33,960 nucleotides of DNA, taken from positions 1 to 33,960 of the forward strand of contig JAAYHM010000189.1 in the NCBI GenBank assembly GCA_012735405.1, written 5' to 3'. Of this stretch, positions 33,175 to 33,960 are shown one piece after another. The position numbers and the translations under genes were made by a program. This stretch comes from Tissierellia bacterium. GTDB lineage: Bacteria > Bacillota > Clostridia > Tissierellales > Tepidimicrobiaceae. The notes beneath the pieces are model-generated. The model had not been told where the DNA came from. It saw only the letters and a list, made by a program, of their open reading frames with translations, and did not search any database. The stretch's first letter is position 1; the number at the start of each line of letters is the position of its first letter.

Positions 33175-33960
33175 ATGAAAAAATATATAAGCAAATTAAT
33201 GATATTAGCATTAGTAGGGATGCTTATTTTAAATGGCTGTAGTGTTGGAAACAGCAAAGCAGAAGAAGAAAAAAATGAATCCACTTACACAATAGGAATT
33301 GTACAACTAGCAGAACATCCTGCTTTAGATGATGCAAGAATTGGATTTGAAGATGGTCTAAAAGAATTAGGAGTAAATGCAGAAATTATATATCAAAATG
33401 CTCAAGGTGACATTCCAACTACTGTAAGTATATCTGAAAAATTTGTTAAAGATCAGGTAGATTTAATATATGCCATTGCAACTCCTGCAGCACAAAGTGC
33501 TAAGCAAGCAGCCCAGGATATACCTGTATTGTTCAGTGCAGTTACTGATCCAGTGGAATCTGGAATAGTTGAGGATTGGGAAAATGTAGGTGGCAATGTA
33601 ACTGGTACTTCAGATAAGGCACCAGTAGAAGCCCAATTAAAGATGTTTAAGGAAATTGATCCAAGTATTGAAACAATAGGTATCATATACAATACAAGTG
33701 AGACCAATTCAGAAATTCAAATAAAGGAAGTTGAAAAATTAGCTCCCAAGGAGGGTTTAAAGGTCGAAAAAATTGGTATAAGTTCAGTAAATGAAATGCC
33801 CCAAGCATTAGATTCATTATTAAGTAAGGTTGGTGCCTTATATGCCTTAAGCGACAATTTAGTTGCTTCATCTGTAGAACTAGTTGCTAATAAATTAATT
33901 GAAAAGAATATGATATCAGTTTGTGCTGAAGAATCCCAAGTAGGTGGAGGCCTTTTAATA
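33175..33960 (+). CDS. ABC transporter substrate-binding lipoprotein, TrpX/DUF534 type (3' end outside window)
   Basis: The first 262 residues are visible. A lipoprotein signal peptide of 21 residues ends in a lipobox, LNGC (Cys22). The mature part follows the ABC_sub_bind (DUF534) pattern: YTIGIVQLAEHPALDDARIGFEDGL, then DLIYAIATPAAQSAKQA, VLFSAVTDPVESG and IGIIYNTSETNS. Orthologs called TrpX act with a permease and an ATPase, which would lie downstream. The ATG at 33175 follows GGGGAGG. A T-box directly upstream implies an amino acid substrate, probably aromatic. Which amino acid depends on the specifier, which I could not settle. Confidence 0.9.
   Translation, partial: MKKYISKLMILALVGMLILNGCSVGNSKAEEEKNESTYTIGIVQLAEHPALDDARIGFEDGLKELGVNAEIIYQNAQGDIPTTVSISEKFVKDQVDLIYAIATPAAQSAKQAAQDIPVLFSAVTDPVESGIVEDWENVGGNVTGTSDKAPVEAQLKMFKEIDPSIETIGIIYNTSETNSEIQIKEVEKLAPKEGLKVEKIGISSVNEMPQALDSLLSKVGALYALSDNLVASSVELVANKLIEKNMISVCAEESQVGGGLLI

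Noticed and set aside
1-33960. CRISPR arrays, tRNA or rRNA genes, insertion sequences, prophage genes
   Set aside because: No regularly spaced repeats, tRNA-like cloverleaf, transposase or phage protein was recognised in the translated frames or by eye.

Overview
This is a chromosomal segment of a low-GC, Gram-positive, strictly anaerobic Firmicute. It best fits the Clostridia/Tissierellia, but the species cannot be named from the sequence. The grounds are AT-rich DNA with very AT-rich intergenic regions, strong AGGAGG ribosome sites, frequent GTG and TTG starts, four T-box leaders in 34 kb, a SufCBDSU iron-sulfur operon, and ferredoxin-linked 2-oxoacid oxidoreductases. I see no prophage, insertion sequence, CRISPR array, rRNA or tRNA.

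Layout. Positions 1-299 hold the tail of an NlpC/P60 cell-wall hydrolase and its terminator. From 347 to 3490 (minus) lie trpS behind a tryptophan T-box, and cysK-cysE behind a T-box read here as cysteine-specific. From 3546 to 9830 (minus) are a YyaL-type thioredoxin-fold protein, then an RND efflux pump with a built-in coiled coil and a co-transcribed TetR repressor whose probable operator sits at the pump promoter. From 10026 to 14290 (minus) is korA-korB-korA, in which two near-duplicate alpha/gamma subunits flank one beta subunit. From 14373 to 17354, a cysteine desulfurase is divergent from yedE-tusA-DUF3343, a probable sulfur or selenium delivery cluster. From 17350 to 19492 (minus) are a tandem-repeat DUF1538 membrane protein and a double P-II-like protein. 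From 19707 to 25364 (minus) is sufCBDSU, preceded by a MarR gene. From 25368 to 27795 are a YhhN protein and a CorC/HlyC-type CBS membrane protein with an unusual leader. From 27816 to 30549 (minus) is the tldD-tldE metalloprotease pair. From 30669 to 33960 are trpP behind a T-box, yfcE and a VOC protein (minus), and a lipoprotein of the TrpX/DUF534 type behind a fourth T-box; the window ends inside this last gene.

Themes. Sulfur handling dominates: cysteine synthesis (cysK/cysE), two cysteine desulfurases, YedE/TusA, and SUF cluster assembly. Aromatic amino acid supply is a second theme (trpS, trpP, T-box lipoprotein). T-box leaders couple several of these genes to uncharged tRNA.

The most interesting signals are these. 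(1) The corC-type gene has a leader with its own promoter, a 25-codon ORF starting with an acidic/proline-rich stretch, a candidate antiterminator and an intrinsic terminator; it resembles in logic, not in sequence, the MgtL magnesium-sensing leader peptide. (2) The sufC promoter and the marR promoter carry nearly the same palindrome at the same place, overlapping the -35 box, and the MarR protein ends in a Cys-x2-Cys-x3-Cys motif. This suggests a redox- or Fe-S-responsive SUF regulator. (3) The RND pump carries about 200 residues of coiled coil inside its first extracytoplasmic loop.
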